Below are positions 11,441-23,665 of a stretch of 64,000 nucleotides of DNA, one piece after another. A program made the translations under genes and the position numbers. The notes beneath the pieces were generated by a model. The model did no database searches, had not been told where the DNA came from, and worked only from the letters and a program-made list of their open reading frames with translations. Positions within the stretch are counted from its first letter, which is position 1. Each line of letters opens with the position of its first letter. This DNA comes from Papilionanthe hookeriana x Papilionanthe teres (lineage: Eukaryota; Streptophyta; Magnoliopsida; Asparagales; Orchidaceae): positions 113,889,738 to 113,953,737 of the forward strand of contig CM040423.1 of NCBI GenBank assembly GCA_022702705.1, in the 5' to 3' direction.

Positions 11441-12590
11441 GTGTACCGTAATACTTTTTCAAGTATCGTCCGTCGATCGGAAGCATCCGTCGTTCTCCCT
11501 GGCAACTAACAGCTGGTAGGAACCTCCCGAGTATACCGGCTCAACCACAAATGGTCCTTCCCAAGGGGTTCAAATTTTCCTCCTATCTTGCGGTGTGCAA
11601 GAATAGGTCTCTCGAGAACGAGAACTAAGTCACCAACTGGGTTGCCTGGCGGACCAATTTGTCATGGGCTCAACCTCTTAGCTTGGTATAGTTCTAAATT
11701 CTGTTGCGCTGCAAGTCTTTTCCTTCCAAGCTTTCTAATTCTTCGAGTCGTAATCCGGCGTTTTCTTCCGTCGTGATCTTGTTTCGCAACCGGCACTCGA
11801 GTGAAGGAAGCCGAACCTCTAAAAGTAACACCGCCGGACCCATACACTGTAGCGTAAGGCGTAGCTCGAGTAGGAGTTCTGAAGGTTGTCCGGTAGGCCC
11901 ATAAGGCTTCTAACAATTTCTCGTGTCAATTTCTCTTATTATCGTCCAAGGTTTTCTTTTAAGATTCGAACGAGAGTTTTATTAAAAGCCTCGCCGAGAC
12001 CGTTTGCTCTCGTGGGTAAATTGCGTCGAGTATCGCGCCGATTCCGTGTCTCCCGACAAAATTGTTGATTTGTGTGCTTCGAATGCGTCGAACCATTATC
12101 CGAGATGATCCCGCGCGGCACTCCGAAACGGTAGACAACTTGGTTCGAAAACCTAGAGCACGTGGTGTGCTTTCACTTCTCTAAGTGGAACCGGCTTCTC
12201 GCCCACTCGGAAAAGTAATCTATAGCCGCAAGAATGAAGCGATGTCCTTTTGAAGATGGTGGTTCTATCGACCCACTATATCCGTGCCCCAACATTCAAA
12301 TGGCCACGACGCAATTGTCGCGCACATTTCGAGGTTGGGCGAGAACCACTCCGCACTCGCATCGTACGCCTTCGTGATTTTCATGCAAACTGTCATCATC
12401 GAGGCCGCAGCCCTAGTCTTTTAATTTTCATTTTCATCTTCGGACCCGACCGGTGAGCGCCGCAGTCCCGAATGCACCTCTTTAACAATTTCACGGCCTC
12501 GACCCGCTAGGCACCTTAGCCACATTCGACCGCACCTTCGTATAATGTGTTGCCGGGTTAATGCGTAGGACAGAGTTCTTTCTTGATCTG
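11440..12590 (-). pseudogene. Integrase (INT) of element B
   Basis: This is a retroviral-type integrase (DDE superfamily) on the reverse strand. The open piece starting at 12,121 shows IISDNGST, whose Asp (12,098-12,100) is the second catalytic residue, and later ANGLGEAFNKTL with the catalytic Glu (11,987-11,989). The stretch between them is out of frame. The next piece, from 11,916, reads LLEALWAYRTTFRTPTRATPY and YGSGGVTF, typical of the end of the catalytic core. The C-terminal GDLVLVL/HRKIGGKF region is found near 11,560-11,640 with further frame breaks. The N-terminal zinc-binding part (about 12,300-12,590) is recognisable mainly by DNA similarity to C. It ends about 240 bp before the spacer to the AlkB module. 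Confidence 0.85.
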
Positions 12591-12769
12591 ATGGGCTAGC
12601 GACCTATCGTCTGGTAGCTCTCCTGCTTATGTGTAGTCTATTATCATCGTCGCCAATCTTCCGTGTTTTCCGTCACCGTCGCGTAACCGATTCTTCTTCT
12701 TCTCATCGTGTACGTGTCTATGTCGAGCCGTGATAGAACTCCGACGTCCGTGAACCGACACTTCCACTG

Positions 12770-13205
12770 ATTCATCTTGCAACAGCAAATCTCCTTTGCG
12801 AGACGGCTAAAGCATCCGCTAAAGCATTTTCTTTTCTCTCGGGGAATTTCGTAGATCGGTCACACTGGAACTGCCCAATGTTCGTGCGCATACCGGAAGT
12901 ATTGTTCGAGTCTTGGTTTAAAAATTCTGTATTGTCCAGCGATCCGCTGAATGATTAACCGTGAATCCCCGTAGATGTTGACCGTTATCCCCGCTTGAAT
13001 AGTTAATTCCAAATTCCGTTATGAGTGGCTTCGTATTCCCGCTTCGTTGTTCGTACACGGCTCCGTCAAGTGGTATGGCATCTTAACATCCCCCGCTCCG
13101 TGTTATAAAGATTAGCCCGATTCCTACCTTACCAGGCACTATCACTTGCGATTCTTCGTCTTTGTGTGTCAAGATGCTCCGTCGAAATATAATTCCCAAC
13201 GTCGA
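12770..13205 (-). pseudogene. Second, archaeal-type RNase H (aRH) of element B
   Basis: This is an additional RNase H between the gypsy RNase H and integrase, a hallmark of the Tat lineage. On the reverse strand it begins with the ELYFDGAS motif at about 13,176-13,200 (first catalytic Asp) and ends with ADALA-RLAKE-type sequence at about 12,800-12,830. Frame breaks occur throughout. The assignment is supported by its better-preserved counterpart at 32,778-33,210. Confidence 0.7.
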
Positions 13206-13750
13206 TCATCAAGGTCTTCTAGGTTCATTATTTGTTCATCGTGCAAATCGTCATTGAGAGTAGATTCGGCCGGCAAAGGGTGTACAAGAGAAGTCCGCTA
13301 AGACTTGTCCCTTTACGGCACGAAGAGGCACGAAAGTTATATCGAATGGGTAACAATATCATCGACCATCCGGCAAGCTCCCACGAAACTCGGCTGACGA
13401 GTCATAAAGTATCGCAATGATTAAACTTCGAAATCAGGTTGACCTTATGAGAAAGCATGCAAGGCTCGAGCTGAGCGACAAGACGTGCCAAACAATGCTT
13501 TTCAATTGCGGATACCTTACTTCCGCTCTGGCAAACGACGGCTTAAGTAGTAAAGAGCATTTTCTTTACCCTCACTACCGAATTCGGGCTAACAGGCTCC
13601 GAGAGAGTCGTCTAAAAGCCGCGGTAAAGTATCAGCGGTCTACCTGAGACTGGGGCTGCTAAGACAGAGTGCCGCTAAATATCGTTTACCGTCTTCGAAG
13701 GCCTTTCCGGTATTTCTTCCCAAATAAATTCCGCGTCCTTTTTAACTAGT
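13206..13750 (-). pseudogene. Ty3/gypsy RNase H of element B
   Basis: This RNase H degrades the RNA strand of the RNA/DNA hybrid during reverse transcription. DNA similarity to 32,221-32,640 covers the whole domain. Reverse-strand pieces such as SFGYVLQEHLK and YLRRFISNCRVGVGPFSALVKKDAEF (in two parts) mark the RT-to-RNase H connection at 13,675-13,914. The rest carries several frame breaks. Confidence 0.75.
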
Positions 13751-14550
13751 GCCGAGAAAGGGCCGACACCTACTCGACAGTTTGAGATAAAGCGTCGAAG
13801 ATATGTCAGCTTCCTTGAAAAGATCGTAGTTGTTTTTAAGTGCTCTTGGAGTACATAGCCGAAGGAGATAGCTTTAATCTTTCCGGTCGATTTCAATTCC
13901 ACGATGTCGGACAACGAACCCTAAGAATTTCCCGGAGGTGACGCCGAAGGCGCATTTTAAGGATTCATCTTAAGGTTAAATTGTCTGACTGCTCGAAAAT
14001 AATTTCGCCAAATCATACAGTGGTTTTCCTTTACTTTCGATGACCACATCGTCCACGTAGCATCTCGACTTGAGCCAGGATGAGATCATCAAAAATTCTC
14101 ATGCCATTGCTCTTTGGTAGGTTGCTCCTGGCATGTTTTGGGCCCGAATGGCATTACCGTGTAGCAAAATACTCCGATCGGCGTTCTGAATGCTGTAAGC
14201 TTTTCATCTTCCGGAGCCATTTTGTCCGGGGTTGTATCCCGAAGATCCATCCATGAACGAGAATATTTCATGCGGTCAAACAATGTCGATCATTAATTCC
14301 GGGATCGGTAGAGGGAATTCATCTTTTGACATGCCTCGTTTAAATCTCTGAAGTCCACACAGATTCCGATCCGACCATTCTCTTTCTGACCGGCACCACA
14401 TTGGCTAACCAAGTCGGGTATTGTTCTTCACGGACAAATTTAGCGTCTATTAGCTTTTTAACTTCGGCTACGACTTGTTGTTCGATTTCTAGACGCATTC
14501 TTCCGGGACCTTGTCCGACCGGGATAGAAGTAGGATCCACTCAGCTTATG
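13750..14550 (-). pseudogene. Reverse transcriptase (RT) of element B
   Basis: This is the polymerase that copies element RNA into DNA. The reverse strand shows RMRLEIEQQVVAEVKKLIDA and KFVREEQYPTWLANVVPV (from 14,540), then SRSWMDLRDTTPDKMAPEDE and TAFRTPIGVFCY-VMPFG (from 14,283). The catalytic YVDD codons are at 14,048-14,059. Single-base frame shifts separate these pieces, but no domain is missing. Confidence 0.88.
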
Positions 14551-15790
14551 AACCGCAACCCTCCGGAGCCTCAATCCTGGCATTTCATCATAGTTCCAAG
14601 CAAACAGTCCTTAAATTCCATTAATAATTTGATTATTTCTTCTCGTGAGTCTTCTTTGTCGAGTAAGGAGCTAACAAAGGTAGGTCTAGGCTCTTCGCTA
14701 GTACCTCCAAGTTAACTTCCGTTAACTCATCTATTGTGATTTGATTTCTTCTTCGAATTCTGGTGGAGCGTTCCAATTTGTAAATCTTCAGGCTCGTCCG
14801 TAGTTTCCATGCAGCTTTCATTGGACTCCCAAGTGACAACCAAGCAAAATTCGCACGTCAACCGACCCTACCGTGTGCCGAATCCGAGTCCATGCTTTGA
14901 ATTGGGTGGACGACCGGAGTTATTCCATAATTTTCAAAATGTTAATGGCATTGGCCTTTTGTCCATTGTCGAGGTAAGAAACCACGTTGAATTAAATTTC
15001 GAACACATGGAGAGTACCACTCAAATGGTAATTCCATTAATTCTGATGAAGTGACATCTTCAAATTGTACATTATTTTTAGTTTTGGAGGAGTGAAGCAC
15101 ACGGTAGAATTTGATTGGCCTTGCACCGTCGTTACGCACCTCTTTGACCACCATACCCCTCGATCTTGCTCGACTGGATCGGGGTTAGGGTCATACATGT
15201 ACGTAGCGGTTAATCTTCTCATACATTGATTTATATTCTTCATTCTTTTCATCTTCGAGGGAGATCTTGAATTGCGGTTTCTTCCGACTTACCGCCGTTC
15301 TTTGTTTGATTTTTTTTCTTCTTCGAACTATCTTCCCAATCAACATCGATGGTTGGAGTTTCCGTCCAACCGTCCTAACGTCTCTACCACGACCTCGTCC
15401 CCGCCTCGACCTCGATGCGAGTTGTGGAGAAACCTTCACCATCTCGCCGTAAGGGAGTGGTGAGTGATCGTTGGACTAGAACCTCGTGTTCTTCTCGTTG
15501 TCCTGAACTTCTTCGATTCAGCTCAGAGCACGGCATCTCCGGATAAGATCGTTTTCGCGGTGCATAATAAGCCGCATCTTCGCGGGATTCCAATCATGTA
15601 CTCGAGAATGGTCAGTAAGTCGCCTTGATGCACTGCCCCTCCATCGTAGTATTTGATGCACCGGTGCAGAGATGATGGTACCATCCCTGTTTTCATGTTT
15701 CCATGGTCGGCCCGTAGAGCGTTGAACGACGTTTCGAATCAATTATGTGAAATTTCGCGGTTGTCTTTGCTAAGTCACCCGTCTTCATCG
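14551..15790 (-). pseudogene. PR-RT linker of element B polyprotein
   Basis: This long, poorly conserved charged linker lies between protease and RT. On the reverse strand, pieces such as QFEDVTSSELMELPFEWYSP (from 15,154) and the basic KVSPQLASRSRRGRGRGRD (from 15,442) match the linker of C. No catalytic domain is visible. Confidence 0.65.
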
Positions 15791-16060
15791 TTAGGGCTGC
15801 TATTGACCCGAGGGCTCTTTCTCCTTTCCGGTTGAATCCTTAATAACATTTTGTCCGCTTCGAGCTCACGAGCATCATCAAGTATGCTATTTTCGAAGAC
15901 TCCATTATATTGATTGATGCTCCTGATCCACCAAGTCACTCCTCGGGAGAGTGTAAATTTTCCGATCAGGCTCGAAATATACAATGGTCGGTCAGTGGAT
16001 CTACCGTCCCAAGTAGTAGGTCACCGTTCCGTGAAGGTAACGCCCGTCGTTCTTTTAACG
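15790..16060 (-). pseudogene. Retropepsin-like protease (PR) of element B
   Basis: This is an aspartic protease that would process Gag-Pol. Reverse-strand pieces IGKFTLS and DARELEADKMLLR flank the active-site region. The active site itself is frame-broken here (in C it reads LVDPGAS). Its position before the PR-RT linker agrees with pol order. Confidence 0.65.
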
Positions 16061-16900
16061 AGCAAACCTCATCTAAGGAATCTCCGGCCATTCCGAGCTA
16101 AGCAAATTTCCGGATCAAGTAAGGCCTTGATCGAGCTTCTCTCATCTCCTTCGATAAGATGAAAGCGTCGTAAAGGCTCGCCTTGGCCGGTAGTTTCCTA
16201 AGATGGGCTAGCACGTTGTAGTCCACTTTATTTCCATGTGTCTCGACTTCTTCTCGAATGGGTATTTCTTCTGGTTGGTTCTTCTTGAACAACCACCTGC
16301 TTTCATTTGTCCTTTGGACCCATTCTGGAGGTAGAACTCTTCCACTCTTTAAGTTGACTTCTCGTAATTTCTTCTCGAATTCGTTGTTGAGTTCGTCGGT
16401 GTCTCCTCCTAAATCGGAATGATCGGCTCTTCTAGATTATCTTCAAAAATCTGAAGGCTCTAACTCTATCAGAATCGGAGCTCCTCAAACTCACAGATAG
16501 ATCCGTCGTTGTTGAACTCGCAGCCTCCTCGGGTTGACGACTTTCGTTATTTTGCTCGTCGAGATCGTGTATGATTCGAGAATTGCTGTTGGTATCGAAG
16601 TCGATGTCCGGATTGTCGCTAGTTACGTAATCGTTAGAAACAAATAAACGTAGCTAACGCCATCACCTTTATCATTATATGATCCCACTGAAGTGAGCAG
16701 ATAATCATACAAATCGAGGTTCGAGGGATTTTCCCCGACCGAGAAACAACTAACCTGGAGATGCTGTACTAGTCTTACTCTTTAGGAATCTCGGTCCCCT
16801 CTTCTTCGTCAATTTTCTTCTTTTCTTCGATCGTCTCTATCGAGGTGGTTCCTCTATCGCAAGTGATAGTACCGGTTTAACAGGTCTCGAACTCTAAATT
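16061..16900 (-). pseudogene. Pre-protease segment of element B polyprotein
   Basis: The reverse-strand frame from 16,292 reads EIPIREEVETHGNKVDYNVL then LAHLRKLPAKASLYDAFILS. The NVLAHL-KLPA-SLYDAF pattern is the conserved segment found just ahead of protease in plant Tat/Ogre polyproteins. Upstream to about 16,900 is acidic spacer sequence with no domain. Confidence 0.65.
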
Positions 16901-18388
16901 GAAGCTCGCACCGAAGCGGTTCGGATGTCAGTTTGTACCCGCCGAAGACCTCGTCCAAAGCGGTAGTCCATCCATCGGCTGGCCATAGGATCTATCTAAT
17001 GACGGACGGCGGAGATAACATTGACTCGAACCTCCTTTCTCGGGGTTCCTTCATGTACTCCTTCGGGATTGTTATATTTCCTTTCCGAAGGTCATGCTCG
17101 TCGGGCCAACTTTTAAAGGTAATGCAATCTTCTATCTTGTGCCCAAGCATCCGGTGGAAGGGGCAAAAGCTGGGACTCACCGTTCTTGCCGACTCTCCGG
17201 TCTTTAGGTTCTCAAGTACCTCGGAAACTGAGTCTTCATTGCCACGCAACATTTTCGGTACCGCTTCATTTTTGAACGGATATTCTCTCGCTCGAAGCTC
17301 CCTTAATGTACGTTGCGGACGAGGCGGTTGTTCATATTGCGGAGACGACCGATAGCTGACCGGCTGCTGGTACTCCCGTTGTGGCCGTCGGCAGCTCGTC
17401 TCGGGTGGTATTTACATCGGTTGCTTGCCTTTATCAACCGGCCGGCAAATGATCCCGGATTTCTTTTTCGAAGGTCTTCACCGGCTTCTCGCTTCGTCCG
17501 CCTTGTCGGCAAACTCAATTGCTTCGCCTTCTTGCAAGCTTCTCAGCCTTGCTTAACAACTTCTCAAAAGTCTTAATAGTGAATCCTTTGAGGAGAAGCA
17601 CGTCGTGAATGCTTTTAAGCAAGATGCCGATCGCATGTTGTTTCGCAACAGGTTCACATTTCATGCTTATTTCTCCATCGGGCATGTAATCCACTAAAGT
17701 TTCATTCGGCCTTTGTTTCTCTTTACCACTAAATCACCTATAGTGATGTGGTGCTGAGCTCCGGCAACCGCTGATGAAGAGGCTCTTACCTCCGAGAATG
17801 TCTTCACCGAACCATCAAGTACTCGCATACCGCCGAAGGCGATTCCCGACGTACCATCGACGAACCGTCTGAAGAGTAGTGCATCGCTCCGCCGCATTGC
17901 AACAACCGGCACGAAAGTGTGCAACACGTCGTCGGGGTTCCCCGTTCCATCGAATGTCTTGAACAGAGGTGGTACGGGGGTTTCTCGGCGGGCTGGACAA
18001 GGTCGAATTCTTCCGTGTAAGGTCCGCCCGTCCGAATGGATGGTCCCGTTCTTCGATTGTGCTAAGGCTTCTCAAGACTACCAAGCTCTTGATATCCTTT
18101 GGGGATCATACTTTGTGTTGTATCCTTTTTTCACTGACATCCCCATCGACGGATGTAATCTCCTTCTCCGTCTACACAATGTGTGAATGACCTCTCGGGT
18201 GTTTCTCTATGTGGTCAGATTTCGACTCCGAGAGTAGCCGCAGCTACGGCCATCTCTTCCATCCTTTTCGCCAATTTTGTTACTCATCATATCGTCCTTT
18301 TCCCCAAGCTGTCTTCTCACTGGCCCGGCTCCTCTCCCCGCGGCCGCAGGAGCACCTTGCAAGCCGATGAAGCTCGTGTCTCAACCAT
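16900..18388 (-). pseudogene. Gag of element B
   Basis: This is the structural protein that forms the virus-like particle. The start codon is placed at 18,388 (MVETRA in register with C at 27,545). The C-terminal open piece from 17,252 carries SFCPFHRMLGHKIEDCITFK, a C-x2-H-x4-H-x4-C zinc-knuckle-like motif at 17,124-17,165 that is intact here, then RKGNITIPKEYMKEPRE. The middle part (17,300-18,300) is split among frames but matches C in DNA. Confidence 0.8.
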
Positions 18389-18502
18389 GTTGATTTCTGC
18401 ATATTCGTCGTCCATGAACCTCCGATGAATCGATCTCATCTCCGAACTTTTCTTCTTCTTTTACAACCGTCGGATATCGTTTCAACTTTTCCATACATGC
18501 TT
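18389..18502 (-). pseudogene. Remnant of pre-gag region of element B
   Basis: The reverse strand just upstream of gag matches 27,430-27,544 of C (FGDEID and ATATCCGACGG blocks) and then ends at the first base of the LTR of element C. The remaining pre-gag region and 5' LTR of B are not in this window. Confidence 0.7.
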
Positions 18503-18506
18503 TGCC

Positions 18507-18528
18507 GACCTCATTTTTTGATGAGGTC
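18507..18528 (+). other. LTR-terminal hairpin, 5' LTR of C
   Basis: GACCTCAT and ATGAGGTC are separated by a 6-nt loop (one extra T relative to other copies), 4 nt inside the LTR end. Confidence 0.65.
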
Positions 18529-20827
18529 TTCTTTTCTTCTTTTAGCTGCCAGATTCAAATTTCAGTTTTTCTTCGACTATCTTAGAGACTAGAATCGGGA
18601 CCCGCCTTTAGAAATTCAAACCACTTTAACTTTCAAACTCCACAAACTTGACTATAGACCCCTAATCACCTGTGAGGGTTGCAACCAACATGGAAGTTTA
18701 AAGGATGAGTCTTACAGATCTTCGGGGCTCAGACGCCCGTGCCCGGGTCTCCATGCATACGACATACACTACACTTACACACTACATTTCCACACACTTC
18801 CTAAAACCACACCCATATCCAACTTGACCTCCCGACTCATGTAGGTGATTCACATGGATGGTCCTTAACCCAAGCTCCTCGGCTAAGAGAGCAGAACAAC
18901 ATAGTGAATGCCTCAAATGAGTCCTTTCATGGCTCATACGCTTGAAATGGCTTCATGGCTCAACCAAAATGATTTCACCCCACCCAAATTCACCCAATCT
19001 TCACTTCCCAAATTTTCAATTTTTGACCCCGACCCTACACCTACTAAACCTACCCAAAACCTCAAATTACCCAAATTTTAAAAATTTCCAAATTACTCTT
19101 AAAATTTTCCAAAACCAATCCCAAACACCTCCACATCACTCAAATTGATCATCCATACCCAAAAATTCCAAGAAAACCCCCAATACACCTCCCGCAAATA
19201 CCCAAAATACCCTTCTTGGTCTAAAATCCAAAAATTCAGAAAATTCCCAGAAAATTCCAGAAAATCCCAACTATTCCCAATTTCATTTTGTCCAACTACA
19301 CCATGGGCCAATTTTGTCAATTTACTCCTACTTTTGTCAAAACCCCCAAATCACTCCATTTAACCCAAAGTGGACCCAATGTCAAACTGAAACATACCCA
19401 ATTGACCCCAATTTTGGTCCAATTCAATTCTAAACTTCAATTCAACATTCCCAATAACACTAATTTGCACCAAATCCAAGTCCAATTTGATTGACATTTG
19501 GATCCAATTTCACTTTGGGCCTTAAAGCCCAAATTTGGACCCATGACCCAAACTCAGCCCAAACTAACCCAATTCAACTCCAATTAACCCCAAATCTTTT
19601 CTAAACCTTCCTTAACATCCTCATAAAACAAAACATCAACATGATTGGCTCCAAGATTTTGACTCCAAACCCCACTCAAATTCAACCCAAAATCAAAAAG
19701 CCCAATTTTGACCTAAACCCAAATCTAACCCAAATAAAGCTCCAAACCTCAAAATTAAAACCCAACCAAAGCCAAAACCTCTTTGAAACACTCCCATAAA
19801 CATTTCTTAACATTATTTACATCAATTTCAACCCTAGCCCAACATTGGCCCAAGTTAGCCCAATTTGACCTACATTGGCTCATTCACCAAAAGAATTCAA
19901 ATCCAACCCAATTCAAGTCCAAACTACCCCAAATTTCCGTTTCTCAAGTCACCATGACACATCCATGAGCTAAACCCAATAATTATTTGGCCCAACCTCT
20001 TTTACAAATTTCATCCCAAAATCCATTTTAAAATTCAAGAGCCCACTTTCCAACTGAATCTTAAAGCTCCATCTAAAACCCTTTTCAAAAAAGCCCAAAA
20101 TTCTTCCAAGGCCCATATGATATTTCCCCTCATCATACTTTCAATTAAAATCATCCCTAAGTCCTAAATTCATCATCAAATAATTCCAAATCAAGCCTCA
20201 TGCCAAATCACCCTAAATACCAAAATTTTCCTTAAATCCATTTCCATGAAATCGACTACTTTTCCCAAGCCAAATGGAGCTACAGCCATGCATAAGCCAT
20301 ATGCAGTTTCATGAGAGCCTCTTACATGTCACCATGCCATTTTGGGCAAAAGGAGGAGGCTCTTCCTTAACTCCTAAAGGTGGTTAACCACTTACATGAT
20401 TCCACTAAACCATACAAGCCTAACTGTACTGATCAGACTTGACCCCACTAATCAAGCCGATCCAAATCACTTTCTCCTCACCAACCAGGCCTCGGGGTGG
20501 TGCACCTAGCCCAATGGGTGGGTCGACCCATTTAGGTCCAAATCTAGCCATGCCCCATTCCACTTTGGATCAAAGCCTTTACACATGTCCATGGCTAACG
20601 ATTAGACAAACCTCCAGCCTCCCGACCCACCCGACCCCGAGGGTGACCCATGCTCTGGCCACGGCCACCAGCCGGGAAAACACCATGGCCGAGAGCTCAC
20701 ATGAGCCAACATCGGGGGCTCTCACTTGCTGAGCTGGGTCTGTCCTGGTGGTCACCATGGCTGAGATCTTCCTCACCGCAGCAAGCCTCGATCCCAAGCC
20801 TCAACTCCCCCGGGAGGCCCCCACCAG

Positions 20828-20842
20828 CTCTATTTAAACTCC
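20828..20842 (+). promoter_or_regulatory. TATA-type LTR promoter, 5' LTR of C
   Basis: CTCTATTTAAACTCC is conserved at the same LTR position in C 3', E and B. This is the copy that would drive transcription of element C. Start-site position is inferred only. Confidence 0.6.
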
Positions 20843-21439
20843 ACCTCTCGGCTACGAGAAGAGCCAAGACAAACCTCGTCGAAACTCGCCAAAATTGTTC
20901 CAAACCCTTCACCATCCCGAGAGCGCTGATCCCCAAAGGCTGGACGGTTCTAATCCCCACCAACAGAGCCCACCCTCAACCGAATTCCACCAAAACCAGG
21001 ACACTTTGCCACAAAGGAGCCGAATCTCAACTGATCGGGTCCTACACCTTCACCGGACCAAGAGGAGAAGTTTCCCACCTGAAAGCTCCCATCTCCAGCC
21101 ACTCCAAGCTTGCTCCGGCCTCCAAGCTGTGATCGCTCGTGGCTTCTCATAGCTAGGCACCACCGACCAGAGACTTCATCCGGAGCTTGCTGGGGACCCA
21201 ATCGAAGGCAACAACTCTCGTATCAAGCCCACACTTCTCCGAGTCCTAAGCGTATTTGTGCTAACTATCCATCCCAGCTTCTGAGATTCTCCATTTCAAA
21301 TGCCTTAGTTTCAATGCATGTTAGCCGTATAGGATGTTCGTCTCCTTCAAGACGAATCCATAAAGAGTATAAGAACATGAAAATCCATCGAGAATCGCAG
21401 TGAGATCTTAGTGGATTTAGTGTGACGGCTCTCGTGAGA

Positions 21440-21625
21440 ACACTTCAGGACGATGAACCATGCCGTCCATTCGACACGCGCGCACCATCGCCAGGATTGC
21501 GCGGACTGTGAGACGGTACGAGAACCGCGGGGCCCGGGCCGGCCGACTCGTGGCGGCGTCGAACGGGAGCGCGACGCGCGTGCGTCGTGAGCCGCCGAGG
21601 CCTTCGCTGGCGCCGCGTGGATAAA
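21440..21625 (+). other. CpG-rich leader segment, 5' LTR of C
   Basis: GC-rich sequence (GAACCGCGGGGCCCGGGCC, GCGCGACGCGCG) lies about 600 bp downstream of the TATA box within the presumed R region. It ends abruptly at GTGGATAAATAGAAAATT. Confidence 0.7.
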
Positions 21626-23394
21626 TAGAAAATTGGGGGTGGCATTTTCTTATTTATTTAATTCCCTAAACTTCAAAAAATCCATATCTGTAGAAAAATC
21701 ACAAAATAAAATAAAAATACCCCCTCGTCAAAGGCGGGAACGAGGAGTAACAATGGAAAAGAAATCATTTAATTTAATTAAGCATTTATTTTTTATGATT
21801 TATTTACTCTCCGCATACATTTAATTCTCCATGCATGTATACAATTCACCATGGCATGAGACCATAGAAAAGTTGGGCTTCCGAACTTGGGAACATTCCC
21901 CGAATTTTCCAAGGTCGCAGGCTAACTTCGTGAAAAGTTATTTATTTTTCAAATGCATGTTACTGCTTTGAGTATTTTAATTCCAAAATTAGTACGAAAT
22001 AAATTTAAATATCGTGCGACGTTCCTTATGACCAGAGAACTCTAGGAAAAATAGACTCGAGTTAATTCACTCGCATTAACTTTAATTGGCTTAAACACCT
22101 AAAATAGGTCTTTAATTAATTAGAGTTAACCAGGCATCAAATTGACTCAAATCAATTCTCCACTGACCTTTAGGATCAGAGGAATCCACCATAAAAATTT
22201 GAAGTCAATCGACTTGCTAGCCCCACTAACTGGGTTGATTAAGTCACTTAGCCATTTTAAACTTTAAAAATTCATAACTTTTAAAATACTTTTTAAAAAT
22301 TCACCAAATTGGTTTTGGAGCCTCTCTGATATCAGGGGAACCTAAGAAAAATTAAAATTTCAATTTTCTAAAAAAGTTGATTTTAATAATATTTTAATAT
22401 TTTTAATAATTAAAAAATAATAAAAATCACAAAATAATAAAATTCACCAAAATGTCACATTTTGAATTTTAATCACTTAGGAACAAATCCCACATTTTTC
22501 CTAAGTCTATTTAGTGAGATATTAAATTTTAAAGCCCTAGGGTAATTTTAAAATTAAAAAAATGTATTTTTTCTAGCATTTTCACTAAAATAATTATTAT
22601 AAATCATAGAAAAATCAGAAAAATTGCAAAATTTGATTCTCTGGTTTCCTTGATATCAGAGAGATTTTTGAAAAATATAAAATCCATTTTTCAACATTTA
22701 TTTTATTTTAAATTAATTAACACTCCAAAACTCAAAATAATTATAATAAAAATAATATAATTCAAAAAATCACCAAAATTGGTCCAAGTGCTTCTCTGGT
22801 CATTAGGAATGTCCCCTAATTTTCTTAAGGATAGAAACTTTCCCTTGGTCATATTATTAAATTTTCCTTGAAAATCTCTATTTTCCACCAAAAACAATTA
22901 TAAATGTCTAAATACAGAAAAATCACATTTTTCCTCTCATGTCTTTATTGACATATGAGTGAAGTCACATAAAAATTTCAAGTTCATTTGAGTTCAATTT
23001 AGTGAGTTATGAAATTATTAAGCTTAAAGGGTAAATGGTAATAATTAAAATCTTTTAATCCTTAATTAAAACTTTAGGTTTAATAAAAAATCAACAAGTA
23101 AAATATTTGATCCTAATCTGATTTGGATGATTGAAATTAAATAATTAAAGGGTAGAAACCCATTAAGCATTTTAAAATGATTAAACTTAACAAATATCAG
23201 ATTAAATTGAAGAATAATAAAATCGAATTATTAAAATAAGGGATCTTTATTAGGGAAGAGATTTATTCTTTAATTTAAAAATCCCTAAATTAATTATATC
23301 AATCAATAATTAATTTTTAATTAAAATGATAACTCAAATTTAAAATATTAAAAGACTTAATTAAATTATTAAAATCTTTTGAAATTTCAATTAA

Positions 23395-23665
23395 AATTAA
23401 AAATAAAGTAAATTAAAGATAAATTAAATTAAGATTAAATTTAAATAATTAAATTAAATTAAATTAAACAATTAAATTAAATTAAATTAAATTAAAATTA
23501 AATTAAATTAAATTAAACAATTAAATTAAATTAAATTAAATAATTAAAATTAAATTAAATTAAATTAAATAATTAAATTAAATTAAATCAAATCAAATTA
23601 ATAAAACACCAAATCAAATTAAATTGAACTATGTTAAACTAAATTAAAACTCAATTAAATTAAGT
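23395..23665. repeat. AATTA pentamer tract, 5' LTR of C
   Basis: This is a nearly pure run of TTAAA/AATTA pentamers with occasional CAATT interruptions. It has no coding content. Confidence 0.85.

Larger units (their letters stand above)
7034..18502 (-). mobile_element. Internal region of giant Tat/Ogre-like element B
   Basis: This is the reverse-strand internal region of a Ty3/gypsy element. Reading from 18,502 leftward it holds a remnant of the pre-gag region, gag, protease, RT, RNase H, a second RNase H, integrase, an AlkB-like module, short-motif repeats and tandem repeats, up to the LTR at 7,033. Order and spacing match element C. The 5' LTR and most of the pre-gag region are missing: just upstream of gag the sequence is replaced at 18,503 by the start of the + strand LTR of C. 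All coding parts are interrupted by frameshifts or stops. Confidence 0.88.
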
